The translations under genes were made by a program, and so were the position numbers. Positions 19,148 through 28,758 of a DNA stretch of 64,000 bases are shown here, piece by piece; positions within the stretch are counted from its first letter, which is position 1; every line of letters starts with the position of its first letter. This DNA comes from Tannerellaceae bacterium (GTDB lineage Bacteria; Bacteroidota; Bacteroidia; Bacteroidales; Tannerellaceae). The notes beneath the pieces are model-generated. The model had not been told where the DNA came from. It was given only the letters and a program-made list of their open reading frames with translations, and did no database searches. The stretch spans positions 1 to 64,000 of the forward strand of contig JAITRW010000040.1 of NCBI GenBank assembly GCA_031288175.1, written 5' to 3'.

Positions 19148-19828
19148 ATGAAAACAAATATGTTACCAATGTGGATGGTGCTGGCGGCGGTAGGATTACT
19201 GTGGATAGGAAGGCCTCTACCAATAACCGCTCAAAGAACGGCCGAGTGCCTGGGGAGGCGGAAAGTACAACGGCGTTTCCTAAATTGTTCCCACTCGAAC
19301 GATGAGTGTAGGGCGGAAGACTATGAGGAAGTAAACTACGACGTACCCGTATCCTTCAGCGTCATGACCCATATACCGGTTACAAAATGTTTCTCGCTGG
19401 GAACAGGTGTGGCCTGTACTTTCCTGTCGAACTCCTTTCGCCATTCGCACTTCGGGATGACCGAAGGAGCAACGAGGCTTTATTACCTCGGTATCCCTGT
19501 CAACTTGTCCGGCGATTTACTAAAAGCCGGTAGATGGACGGCTTATTTATCTGTCGGAGGGACAGTAGAAAAAGGTTTACAAAAGGTACGACGGTTGACT
19601 ACACGTTGCGGCAGCCGCCTAACTACCGTTACCCGCAAAACCGTCATTCCCGGTTTTGAATGGTCTTTGATGGCAACGGCAGGTCTTTCTTACCGTATGT
19701 TCGGTAAATGGCACTGTTACGTCGAACAGAAGCTGAACTATTATTTCGACACCGGACAACCTCTCAGTGCACATACGGACAGCCCTTTCCCACATACACT
19801 CGGTTTAGGAATTCGTTATTGTTTTTAA
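19148..19828 (+). CDS. Outer membrane beta-barrel protein, hypothetical
   Basis: Internal ATG 19148 followed by a signal peptide; C-terminal LGLGIRYCF. Confidence 0.65.
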   Translation: MKTNMLPMWMVLAAVGLLWIGRPLPITAQRTAECLGRRKVQRRFLNCSHSNDECRAEDYEEVNYDVPVSFSVMTHIPVTKCFSLGTGVACTFLSNSFRHSHFGMTEGATRLYYLGIPVNLSGDLLKAGRWTAYLSVGGTVEKGLQKVRRLTTRCGSRLTTVTRKTVIPGFEWSLMATAGLSYRMFGKWHCYVEQKLNYYFDTGQPLSAHTDSPFPHTLGLGIRYCF

Positions 19829-19889
19829 CCTGTGGTGTAATGGGATAAGAAAAACGGTGATTTAGCACATAGATAAAAAGAAAAGAACT

Positions 19890-19898
19890 TACATTTGC
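19890..19898 (+). promoter_or_regulatory. -7 box TACATTTGC upstream of the first FKBP gene
   Basis: Consensus match upstream of ATG 19934. Confidence 0.5.
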
Positions 19899-19933
19899 CA
19901 CTTTCTTTCAGGATAAAAGACAGGTATGCCGAT

Positions 19934-20518
19934 ATGGACAAAGTGAGTTACGCATTAGGGTTAAGTATAGGGAACAATTTCCTGCACTCCGGCATCAAGG
20001 AACTGCATCCGGAAGATTTCATTCGGGGAGTAAAAGAGGCCTTGAGTGAGTCGAAACCCGAAATTAGTTACGACGAAGCCAAGGAAGTAGTCAGTAGCCT
20101 CTTCGTCCGCTTGCAACAGGAGCAGACGGATTTGAATCGGAAGGCCGGTGAAGAGTTTCTTCGTATCAACAAACATAAGGCTGGCGTGCAGGAGTTGCCG
20201 AGCGGCTTGCAATATGAAGTGCTTCGGAAAGGAACAGGAGCGATACCGACGGTAAAAGATAATGTGAAGTGCCACTACCACGGGACGCTGATAGACGGGA
20301 CGGTATTCGACAGTTCCGTAGATCGCGGCAAGTCGGCTGTCTTTGGTGTCTCACAAGTCATCAAAGGTTGGGTAGAAGCCTTGCAGCGGATGTCCGTCGG
20401 TTCTAAGTGGCGGCTTTTCATTCCTTCTCATCTGGCCTATGGTGAACAAGGAGCAGGTGAGCTTATCAAGCCCCACGCTACTTTGGTATTTGAAGTGGAA
20501 CTATTAGGTATCCTCTAA
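19934..20518 (+). CDS. FKBP-type peptidyl-prolyl isomerase, no obvious signal peptide
   Basis: MDKVSYALGLSIGNNF; DGTVFDSSVDRG...VIKGWVEALQ...LAYGEQGAG. Confidence 0.95.
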   Translation: MDKVSYALGLSIGNNFLHSGIKELHPEDFIRGVKEALSESKPEISYDEAKEVVSSLFVRLQQEQTDLNRKAGEEFLRINKHKAGVQELPSGLQYEVLRKGTGAIPTVKDNVKCHYHGTLIDGTVFDSSVDRGKSAVFGVSQVIKGWVEALQRMSVGSKWRLFIPSHLAYGEQGAGELIKPHATLVFEVELLGIL

Positions 20519-20568
20519 CCATTTTTCCTCATTACAGACGGATTTTTACACCTAACACATAAATAAAA

Positions 20569-21276
20569 ATGAAAAAGGTAGTTTGTCTTTTGATGTCGGC
20601 CGGTGTGGCCACAGGTCTTTTTGCTTCTTCTTGCCAATCTAAAGGGCATGTAGTGCTGAAAACAGGCGCCGACAGTGCCTCTTATGCGATTGGGCTTTTA
20701 AACGGAGGCGGTTTTCGCCAAAACCTCTCTACGGTACCGGGTGATCCTTTGAGTACGGAAATTTTACTGAAAGCTTTCTCCATGGCACTTAATGGCGATT
20801 CTACTCACTTCCAGATGACCGTCGAAGAAGCTCAATCTTTCATGCAGGCTTACTTTACCGCCATTCAGGAGCATGAAGCCGAAAAAGCGAAAAGCGAAGG
20901 CACGAAGTTCCTGGAAGAAAACAAGGCTAAGGCAGGTGTGATCACCACCGAAAGCGGTTTACAGTATCAAGTGATCACCGAAGGAACAGGTAACAAGCCG
21001 ACAGAATCCGACCGCGTTAAAGTACATTATACCGGCACGCTGATAGACGGGACGGTATTTGACAGTTCCGTAGACAGGGGCGAACCGGCTACTTTCGGCG
21101 TCAATCAGGTCATCAAGGGTTGGACGGAAGGGTTGCAAATTATGCCCGTCGGGTCAAAGTATATTTTCTGGATCCCCTCCGAGCTTGCTTATGGCGAACG
21201 CGGTGCAGGGCAGAATATCAAGCCCAACAGTGTACTGAAGTTTGAAGTTGAACTACTCGAAATCGTGAAGGAATGA
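20569..21276 (+). CDS. FKBP-type peptidyl-prolyl isomerase, lipoprotein form
   Basis: Signal MKKVVCLLMSAGVATGLFASSC; DGTVFDSSVDRGEPATFGVNQVIKGWTEGLQ. Confidence 0.95.
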   Translation: MKKVVCLLMSAGVATGLFASSCQSKGHVVLKTGADSASYAIGLLNGGGFRQNLSTVPGDPLSTEILLKAFSMALNGDSTHFQMTVEEAQSFMQAYFTAIQEHEAEKAKSEGTKFLEENKAKAGVITTESGLQYQVITEGTGNKPTESDRVKVHYTGTLIDGTVFDSSVDRGEPATFGVNQVIKGWTEGLQIMPVGSKYIFWIPSELAYGERGAGQNIKPNSVLKFEVELLEIVKE

Positions 21277-21806
21277 AAGGAATAAGATCTCTTGACAGGT
21301 TAGACCGTAAAATTCTACGTATCATCACAGGGAACGCACGGATGCCGTTCAAAGAAGTGGCAGACGAGTGCGGTGTATCTCGTGCAGCCGTCCATCAACG
21401 TGTATTGCGGATGATAGACGCTAAAGCCGTTACAGGGTCGGGTTACCATGTCAATCCGGAGGCTTTGGGCTACAAATCCTGCACTTACGTCGGTATTAAA
21501 CTTGAACGGGGATCTTTGTACAGGGATGTGATTCCGGAACTTGGAAAAATACCGGAAATAGTGGAATGTCACTATACCACAGGACCGTATACGTTGCTCG
21601 TTAAGCTTTATGCTCGTGATAACGATCACCTCATGGAACTCATCAATTCACGTATACAGGAAGTTCCCGGCGTGACTACCACCGAAACGATGATCTCCCT
21701 GCGTCAGGATATCAAGAGGGATATCCCCGTCCATGAAGAAATGGGAGAAATGGAAGAAGAATCGGAAGAAGATGAGGAAATAGAAGGCGATTTTTTGGAC
21801 GAATAA
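21273..21806 (+). CDS. Lrp/AsnC-family transcriptional regulator with acidic C-terminal tail
   Basis: LDRLDRKILRIITGNARMPFKEVADECGVSRAAVHQRV; tail EEMGEMEEESEEDEEIEGDFLDE. Confidence 0.92.
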   Translation: MKGIRSLDRLDRKILRIITGNARMPFKEVADECGVSRAAVHQRVLRMIDAKAVTGSGYHVNPEALGYKSCTYVGIKLERGSLYRDVIPELGKIPEIVECHYTTGPYTLLVKLYARDNDHLMELINSRIQEVPGVTTTETMISLRQDIKRDIPVHEEMGEMEEESEEDEEIEGDFLDE

Positions 21807-21889
21807 GCTGTTTGCCTTTTCCTTTGTTCGTTTAACAGACCCCGGCGTGCAATTAGACAAGAGTGCGTCGGGGTTTCATATCTTGCCAC

Positions 21890-23161
21890 ATGCAAACCAT
21901 ACTTATTAAACACGTGCAATTGAACGGTGTTCCTTCGGATATTTATATAGAGGGAACATCTATCCGCTACATCATCCCCGCCGCCGAAGCCGTTCCTCTG
22001 AAAGCCGACTGTTATCTTGACGGACAAGGAAAAGCCGTCCTTCCCGGTTTTGTCAATACCCATACCCACGCTGCCATGACCCTCTTTCGAGGTTTTGCCG
22101 ACGATATGACTTTGAATGCTTGGTTAGAGAAAAGGATCTGGCCTAACGAAGCGAGGATGACCGATGAAGATATCTATTGGGGCGCCAAGTTGGCGTGCCT
22201 GGAAATGATACGGAGCGGGACGACTACTTTCTTCGATATGTACCATAAACCTGAAGCGACGGCATTAGCAGCAAAAGAAATGGGCTTGCGCGCCTTTGTT
22301 TCCGGTGTCTGTTTCGACCGTTTCTCTCCCGAAATAGCTAAGGAAGTCCGGATGGAAACGCAGAGGCGGTTGGAGACTTGGCCTACTTTCGGCACACACA
22401 TCCGTTTCTCACTTGGACCCCATGCCATTTACACCGTATCCGGAGAGATGTTGCAATGGATAAATCGTTTTGCACACGAAAACGACTGCCTCATCCAGCT
22501 CCATTTGGCTGAGACGCCCCATGAGGTAACCAATTCTATCCGGCAATTCGGTCTATCTCCCGTCCGTTACCTGCACCGTTTGGGTGTTTTGTCCCCTCGA
22601 TTGCTTCTTGCGCATGCACTCTATGTAGACGATGAAGAGATCACCCTGCTGGCTGACAATGGTGTTAAGGTAGCGCATAACCCGGCCTCTAACATGAAGC
22701 TGGCGTCAGGATACCGTTTCAAATTCACCGAAATGCGCAAGGCTGGTATTACGGTGGGGCTGGGTACCGACGGATGTGCCTCGTCCAATAACCTGGATAT
22801 GATTGAAGCTATGAAGTTGGCGGCCCTCATAGGCAAGGCTTGGCGTAATGACCCCGAGGCAGTCTCTGCCGATGAAGTATTCCACGCCGCTACGACTGCC
22901 GGTGCTGAAATAACAGGACTGAAGAAGGGATGCATTGCCGAAGGTTACTTAGCCGATCTTTGTCTCGTGAATTTGTGCAGCACAGCCTTTGTGCCGGACT
23001 TCAATTTCGTCTCCAACCTTGTCTATGCAGCTAACGGCAGTTGTATTGATACTGTGATTTGCGACGGAAAGATATTGATGGTAAACGGAAAGATAGACGG
23101 TGAGGACGTCATCCTGCAACAAGCCTGCGCCATCGCTCACCGTTTGGTTCAACGTAACTGA
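21890..23161 (+). CDS. Amidohydrolase, 5'-methylthioadenosine/S-adenosylhomocysteine deaminase-like
   Basis: VLPGFVNTHTHAAMTLFRG, HLAETPHEV, LGTDGCASSNNLDM. Confidence 0.9.
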   Translation: MQTILIKHVQLNGVPSDIYIEGTSIRYIIPAAEAVPLKADCYLDGQGKAVLPGFVNTHTHAAMTLFRGFADDMTLNAWLEKRIWPNEARMTDEDIYWGAKLACLEMIRSGTTTFFDMYHKPEATALAAKEMGLRAFVSGVCFDRFSPEIAKEVRMETQRRLETWPTFGTHIRFSLGPHAIYTVSGEMLQWINRFAHENDCLIQLHLAETPHEVTNSIRQFGLSPVRYLHRLGVLSPRLLLAHALYVDDEEITLLADNGVKVAHNPASNMKLASGYRFKFTEMRKAGITVGLGTDGCASSNNLDMIEAMKLAALIGKAWRNDPEAVSADEVFHAATTAGAEITGLKKGCIAEGYLADLCLVNLCSTAFVPDFNFVSNLVYAANGSCIDTVICDGKILMVNGKIDGEDVILQQACAIAHRLVQRN

Positions 23162-25599
23162 GCGGCCAACTTTTCTTCGAGCCTATTGCATATTTTTCTC
23201 ATCACAGCCTCTATTTGCCGATCGTCAAGCGTTCGATTTTCGTCTTGCAGGTAAAAACTGACAGCGTAAGATTTCTTGCCTTCGGGGAGGCTCTTCCCTT
23301 CATAGACATCAAAGAGGTGGACATCTCTAAGCAGTTTACGTTCGCTTTCGTAAGCGATCTTTTCCACGTCGGCGAAAGGCACAGGTTTGTCTAACAGCAA
23401 AGAAAGATCTCGTTTGACGGCCGGATAACGGGGAATATCGGCAATCGTCAACTTTTGTTTCCCTTTCTCCTGCATCAACGACGCCCATTGCAATTCGGCG
23501 TAATACACTTTCGCCTCAATGTCGACTATCTTGCATAATCCGGCATCCACGATTCCCAGTGATCCCAGCGATTTCCCTGAAGGATGTGCTATATCCAACG
23601 AGGCTGAGTAGATATCATTTGCCGGACGGACAATCAAGCGATACTTTACTCCCAGGCGGGACAAGATGCCTTCCACATAAGCTTTCAGTTCGTAGAAAGA
23701 AGTCTCTTCATCGGCTTGCGCCCAATTATTTGCCGTCTTATGGCCGCACAGCCATAACCCTAACCATAACCCCTCCTTGAAAGGCAATTGTTTATCGTCT
23801 TGGGACGGAGATTCAATCGCCGCGCAATGTCCAAATTCAAAGAAACGAATACTTTCATTCTTCCGTTTTAGGTTATGGTCTATGCTTTCCAGGCCTCCAA
23901 ACAACAATGTTTGGCGCATCACGTTCAAGTCAGCTGAAAGCGGATTCTTTAACATCACGCACCGGTCGGCTGGATAGGTAGTCAGTCCTTCATAGTAAAT
24001 AGCTCGGGACAAGGAGTTATTCATAATCTCGTGAAACCCGCTACCACACAACTGTTCGGAGATAAGCGTTTGCATATCGTGACTTCGATCGGCTACTGTC
24101 CGGTAGCTTAGCGTTGAAGTTGGAGTAGTATCGGTTTGGATATGATTGTACCCGTAGACGCGGAGAATCTCTTCGATCACATCCACGTCACGCTGCACGT
24201 CTATTCGATACGTCGGCACGTCAAGCGTCAATTCTTCCTCCGTTTCTTTTTTCACTTCTATCTCCAAGCTATCCAGTATCGTCTTCACCGTTTCTTTAGG
24301 GATTTCTTGGCCTATTAAAGTATTTATTTTTTTGTAGGACAACGCTACGCAATAAGGTTCTATTACCTTCGGATACACATCCTCTATCTCTCCTGTTATC
24401 CTACCGCCCGCAAGTTCTTTGATCAGCAGTGCAGCGCGTTTAAGGGCATACAAGGTTGCATTGGCATCTAAACCTCGTTCATAACGGAAGGATGCATCTG
24501 TATTGAGGCCTAACCGGCGCGCTGTTTTACGTACCCGTATCGGATCAAAGGTTGCCGATTCTAAGAACACATCTGTCGTTTTCTCTGTCACTCCCGACTC
24601 TATTCCGCCGAAAACACCGGCTATACACATTGGAGCTTTCGTGTTACAGATCATAAGGTCTTCTTTCGTTAATATTCGTTCCACTCCGTCGAGGGTTACG
24701 AAGGGTGTTCCGTCTTCCATCGTCTTAACGATCACTTCGCCTCCCTGTATTTTATTGAGGTCAAAGGCGTGGAGGGGTTGGCCTATTTCGTGAAGAACGT
24801 AGTTAGTGACGTCAACGATATTGTTGATTGGCCTGAGGCCTATTGCTTTGAGGCGACGCTGCAACCATACCGGGCTTTCCGCTACTTTAACTCCGCGAAG
24901 GGTGACACCGGAATAGCGGAGGCATCCCTGTGTATCTTCCACACGGACTTTAACTGCTTGTGCTGATTTGTCGTCAATGGAGAAGGCGTCTACGGAGGGC
25001 CTTTGGAGTTGTACCCTTATGCCGTTACGCTTGAGGAGGGTTGAGAGGTCGCGTGCCACCCCGAAGTGAGAGGTGGCATCTACACGGTTGGGAGTCACGT
25101 CTACTTCCAGGACATAGTCGCTTTGGAGATGATAATATTCCTTTGCAGGCGTGCCCAGCGGTACTACGTCAGGCAGGACGATGATCCCTTCGTGATTCTC
25201 TCCTATTCCAATTTCATCTTCCGCACAGATCATTCCCTGAGATTCTATCCCGCGAATCCGGGATCGTTTGATGGTGAAGGATTGATCGCCCTGATAGAGG
25301 GTTGTGCCTATGAGGGCGACGATAACTTTTTGTCCTGCGGCGACATTGGGGGCTCCGCAAACGATCTGCAATTCTTCGTTCCCAGTGTTCACTCTCGTCA
25401 CATGCAGATGGTCCGAATTAGGGTGAGGCTCACAGGTCAGCACTTCGGCTACAATCAACCCTTCCAGTCCTCCTCGTATAAATTGGAATTCTTGTATGTG
25501 GTCCGTTTCGAGACCGAGGGAAGTCAAAGCGGCAGCGACCTCTTGAGGGGGCAATTCGGTGGGGAGGAGTTCTTTCAGCCAATTGTAGGAAAGTATCAT
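23149..25599 (-). CDS. pheT: Phenylalanine-tRNA ligase beta subunit
   Basis: MILSYNWLKELLP...; full-length 816 aa with B1-B5 and anticodon-binding-like domains. Confidence 0.97.
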   Translation of the reverse strand: MILSYNWLKELLPTELPPQEVAAALTSLGLETDHIQEFQFIRGGLEGLIVAEVLTCEPHPNSDHLHVTRVNTGNEELQIVCGAPNVAAGQKVIVALIGTTLYQGDQSFTIKRSRIRGIESQGMICAEDEIGIGENHEGIIVLPDVVPLGTPAKEYYHLQSDYVLEVDVTPNRVDATSHFGVARDLSTLLKRNGIRVQLQRPSVDAFSIDDKSAQAVKVRVEDTQGCLRYSGVTLRGVKVAESPVWLQRRLKAIGLRPINNIVDVTNYVLHEIGQPLHAFDLNKIQGGEVIVKTMEDGTPFVTLDGVERILTKEDLMICNTKAPMCIAGVFGGIESGVTEKTTDVFLESATFDPIRVRKTARRLGLNTDASFRYERGLDANATLYALKRAALLIKELAGGRITGEIEDVYPKVIEPYCVALSYKKINTLIGQEIPKETVKTILDSLEIEVKKETEEELTLDVPTYRIDVQRDVDVIEEILRVYGYNHIQTDTTPTSTLSYRTVADRSHDMQTLISEQLCGSGFHEIMNNSLSRAIYYEGLTTYPADRCVMLKNPLSADLNVMRQTLLFGGLESIDHNLKRKNESIRFFEFGHCAAIESPSQDDKQLPFKEGLWLGLWLCGHKTANNWAQADEETSFYELKAYVEGILSRLGVKYRLIVRPANDIYSASLDIAHPSGKSLGSLGIVDAGLCKIVDIEAKVYYAELQWASLMQEKGKQKLTIADIPRYPAVKRDLSLLLDKPVPFADVEKIAYESERKLLRDVHLFDVYEGKSLPEGKKSYAVSFYLQDENRTLDDRQIEAVMRKICNRLEEKLAAQLR

Positions 25600-25631
25600 A
25601 GTCTTCTCTATTTACATAAGCGGAATGTGGT

Positions 25632-25640
25632 GCAAATGTA
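25632..25640 (-). promoter_or_regulatory. -7 box TACATTTGC for pheT
   Basis: Reverse complement of GCAAATGTA upstream of the pheT start. Confidence 0.5.
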
Positions 25641-25708
25641 AAAAAAGAAGGGCGGCCGGACTATATGCCGACAGCCCCTCTGTCCGGGAAGCAACTCTCA
25701 CGAGTCAA

Positions 25709-26299
25709 TTAGTGCACGACAACCTTATGGGAAACGGTTCCTGCTTTCACGATATACAATCCCGCAGAGAGAGGGATCTCCTTCACGCCCTTCACGGTTA
25801 CTTGTTGCACAAAGGTCCCCGCCGGAGTATAGATGCCTACCTCTTTTTTCGAATCGAATTCAACACGGATAGCGCCCTGCACCCCGTATACCTTGTCTGT
25901 CACAAGTACGGTCTCTACCGATAGAAGTCCTTTCCGTAAATCCGCCGACTCAACATCTCCTTTTTCCGGATCGGACACGTTGTTTCCGGATACGGAGAAG
26001 TTAGCGCCCAACTGCACGTCCTTGTAACCTCCTAACTCTACATCCAATGTCTGCGACGCGACCGTAGCTCCAGAATACACCGTCAGTTTCCCGCCACTCT
26101 GTATCACCAACGTGGTACTTGAGGTCAGCGTACCGTACACCTGAACATCACCTGTGGGAGTGATCAGAATGTTACCGGCAGCGAACAGTTCCCCCACACC
26201 AATGGTGATCGGCGAATTGAATGTAGCCCCCAGTTGAGACCGCGCACTACTTACGAACAGTAAGCAAACGCCCAACAGTACAACAATTCTTTTCATCAC
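25709..26299 (-). CDS. Secreted protein with T9SS type-A-like C-terminal sorting tail
   Basis: Signal peptide; tail GIYTPAGTFVQQVTVKGVKEIPLSAGLYIVKAGTVSHKVVVH; overlaps the 26296 ORF by 4 bp. Confidence 0.75.
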   Translation of the reverse strand: MMKRIVVLLGVCLLFVSSARSQLGATFNSPITIGVGELFAAGNILITPTGDVQVYGTLTSSTTLVIQSGGKLTVYSGATVASQTLDVELGGYKDVQLGANFSVSGNNVSDPEKGDVESADLRKGLLSVETVLVTDKVYGVQGAIRVEFDSKKEVGIYTPAGTFVQQVTVKGVKEIPLSAGLYIVKAGTVSHKVVVH

Positions 26300-27060
26300 T
26301 TAAACACTGCTGTGAGGATACTTTTCTTGTCTTCTTCCGTGAGATTGTAGAGAGGCGCAACCTCATTGAGTATGGCTATAGCTTCTTCTTTCGTCAGCTT
26401 ACCTGCACTAAGACGTACTGTAAGGTCTTTTATCACCTGTACCTTAAACTCTGCAGTAGAGGTTTCCGCTTTCACTTTCTCGGTAGTGGCCGGTTCGGCT
26501 TCAGCTTTTTCCTTTTCGGCGGCAGCTTTAGCCTCTGCCTCTGCAAGTGCCTTTTCGGCGGCTTTTCTTGCCTGATACTCTGCCTCCCTGGCTGCGATTT
26601 CCTCCGGTGTAGGTTCAGGTACCTTTCCTATAGCAATACTCCCATTCGAATAGGAGAAAACAGATTTTATGGCTGCCACGTCCGCACTCAATTGTTTTAT
26701 ACTTTCTAAGAGTATTACCGACAGGCCTGCGTAATCTACAGCCTTGCTACCATCTTCATTCACGCTCACCAGTTCAGGAAAAGACTTTTCCAAACTTTCC
26801 ACGTCAAAGCCATATTTTACCAGCTCTGCTTCAGCTTGTCGTTTGCTGTTCGCCTGTTCGACAACCGTTATCCGTTCCGGAGGTAAATCAGCAGTAGAAA
26901 TAGGTTGGTAAGGCGTCTTATAGCTGACACCTTTGACCGTACTTAGACGAGATAAGGGATCTGATAACTCCTGTTCTGCTTCACGAAGTTCACTCACTCC
27001 GATACTAATATTTGGTGCCTGTATACGTTTATAAAATAATACTTTGAATGTTGACCTCAT
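26296..27060 (-). pseudogene. C-terminal fragment of an S74/tail-fibre-domain-like protein, fused at its N-terminus to 10 codons of the element integrase
   Basis: MRSTFKVLFY (integrase start) then KRIQAPNISIGVSELREAEQEL...YGFDVESLEKSFPELV..DYAGLSVILLESIKQLSADV. Confidence 0.75.
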
Positions 27061-27322
27061 AACTCAATGTTTTTTCTGGTTACAAAATTAGTTATCATTG
27101 AGTTACCGGACGGTATGCAAAACTACGCAAACCACTGAATAAAAACCGGTTAGCAGAAAATCTGCGTTTATTACCAAGTAACGGGATGGTAACGGAACTC
27201 CTGCCGTGTTCTGCTTAATTCTGTTTTTTCGCTTGTTACAATACCAAGCAAAACAGAGCGTAACGAACGCTCTTTCAGCTAATTCGCTACACTCTGCTTA
27301 ATCTTGCTTTCTGCTAAGTTGT

Positions 27323-28532
27323 TTATTTTATGTGAAGAAAGGCAGTGAGAAACCAAACGGAAACCTGCCTTTGATGTGCCGTATTACAGTAGACGGCGAA
27401 GTTAAACAATTCAGCTGTAAAATGGATATCCCGCTCCGTTTGTGGGATGTGAAGAACAACCGCGCAGCGGGAAAGAGTGCCGAAGCGCACAAAATCAATG
27501 TCGCCATTGATAGAATCCGCGTGGATGTAAACCGCCGTTATCAGGAGCTGATGCAGACGGACGGTTATGTTACCGCCACCAAGTTAAAAAACGCCTATCT
27601 CGGCATCGGAGTAAAACAGGAAACACTTCTAAAGCTATTCGAACAGCACAACGCCGAGTTTGAGAAGAAAGTAGGTTATAGCCGGGCAGGGTACTTTCGT
27701 CCGATACCGTACCGTATGCAAGCACATACGGGAGTTTCTTCCCTCTACTTATCACAGGGAAGATATACCGCTGAAAGAGTTAAACCTGACGTTTATCAAC
27801 GATTTCGAATACTTCCTGCGGGAAGAGAAGAAATGCCGTACCAATACCGTATGGGGATATATGATTGTATTGAAGCATATTATCTCCATTGCCCGCAATA
27901 CAGGGTTATTGCCGTCCAACCCCTTTGCGGGATATATCAACAGCCCCGAGAGCGTGGATAGAGGCTATCTTACAGAAGAAGAAATCCAAACGCTAATAGA
28001 AGCCCCGATGAAAAACAAAACATACGAACTGGTGCGTGACCTCTTCGTTTTTTCTGTTTTCACCGGATTGTCGTATGCGGATGTAAAGAACCTTACCACC
28101 GATAACCTGCAAACATTCTTTGACAGTAATCTATGGATCATCACCCGCAGACGAAAGACCAACACCGATTCCAATATCCGGCTGTTAGATGTTCCCAAAC
28201 GGATAATAGATAAATACAAAGGCTTTACGGGGGATAACCGTGTATTCCCTGTTCCGAGCAATAGCTGTTGCAACGAGAAACTCAAAAAGATAGGCAAACA
28301 GTGCGGTATTAAAACACGGCTGACCTACCATGTTTCGAGACACTCGGCGGCTACCACAATTTTGTTATCGCACGGCGTACCCATTGAAACCGTGAGCCGT
28401 ATTCTCGGACACACGAACATAAAGACAACGCAGATATACGCCCGTATAACCAACCAGAAGATAAGCCGGGATATGGAATCCCTTTCGCAAAAGTTAGAGG
28501 GTATGGAGAAGAATATTTGCGAAGCTATCTAA
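27323..28532 (+). pseudogene. Tyrosine site-specific integrase body, lacking its own start and frameshifted near 27686-27692
   Basis: LFYVKKGSEKPNGNLPLMCRITVDG..., then after about a 2-nt deletion GTFVRYRTVCKHIREFLPSTYHREDIPLKELNLTFINDFEYFLREEKKC..., C-terminal HVSRHSAATTILLSHGVPIETVSRILGHTNIKTTQIYA. Confidence 0.88.
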
Positions 28533-28598
28533 CCCGAACAAGGGCTACTATCGGAGTTTATCCGCGACCTGTCCGAGAGGGCTTTTCAAAAAGCCGTA

Positions 28599-28679
28599 GC
28601 TTATTAGGGCATTTTCTTAACGCATCCGTTTCACTACTGCTAAAAATGCCCCAATAAGCCAAAGGGTAAACCCCTCTGG
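28599..28679. other. Candidate oriT region: 17-bp inverted repeat plus adjacent hairpin, just upstream of the relaxase gene
   Basis: GCTTATTaGGGCATTTT (28599-28615) / AAAATGCCCCAATAAGC (28643-28659), then CCAAAGGGTAAACCCCTCTGG (28659-28679). Confidence 0.5.
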
Positions 28680-28758
28680 ACACCCCCGAAGCGGTCAAAG
28701 ACCGCACCGCTGAAAGCGGTAATCACGGCAAATTATTCACCCTAAAATTTACCTTAAA

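Noticed and set aside
27234-27310. AGAGCGT-aacga-ACGCTCT hairpin in the integrase upstream region
   Set aside because: Short stem; could be part of an att or terminator but not separable from the inversion finding
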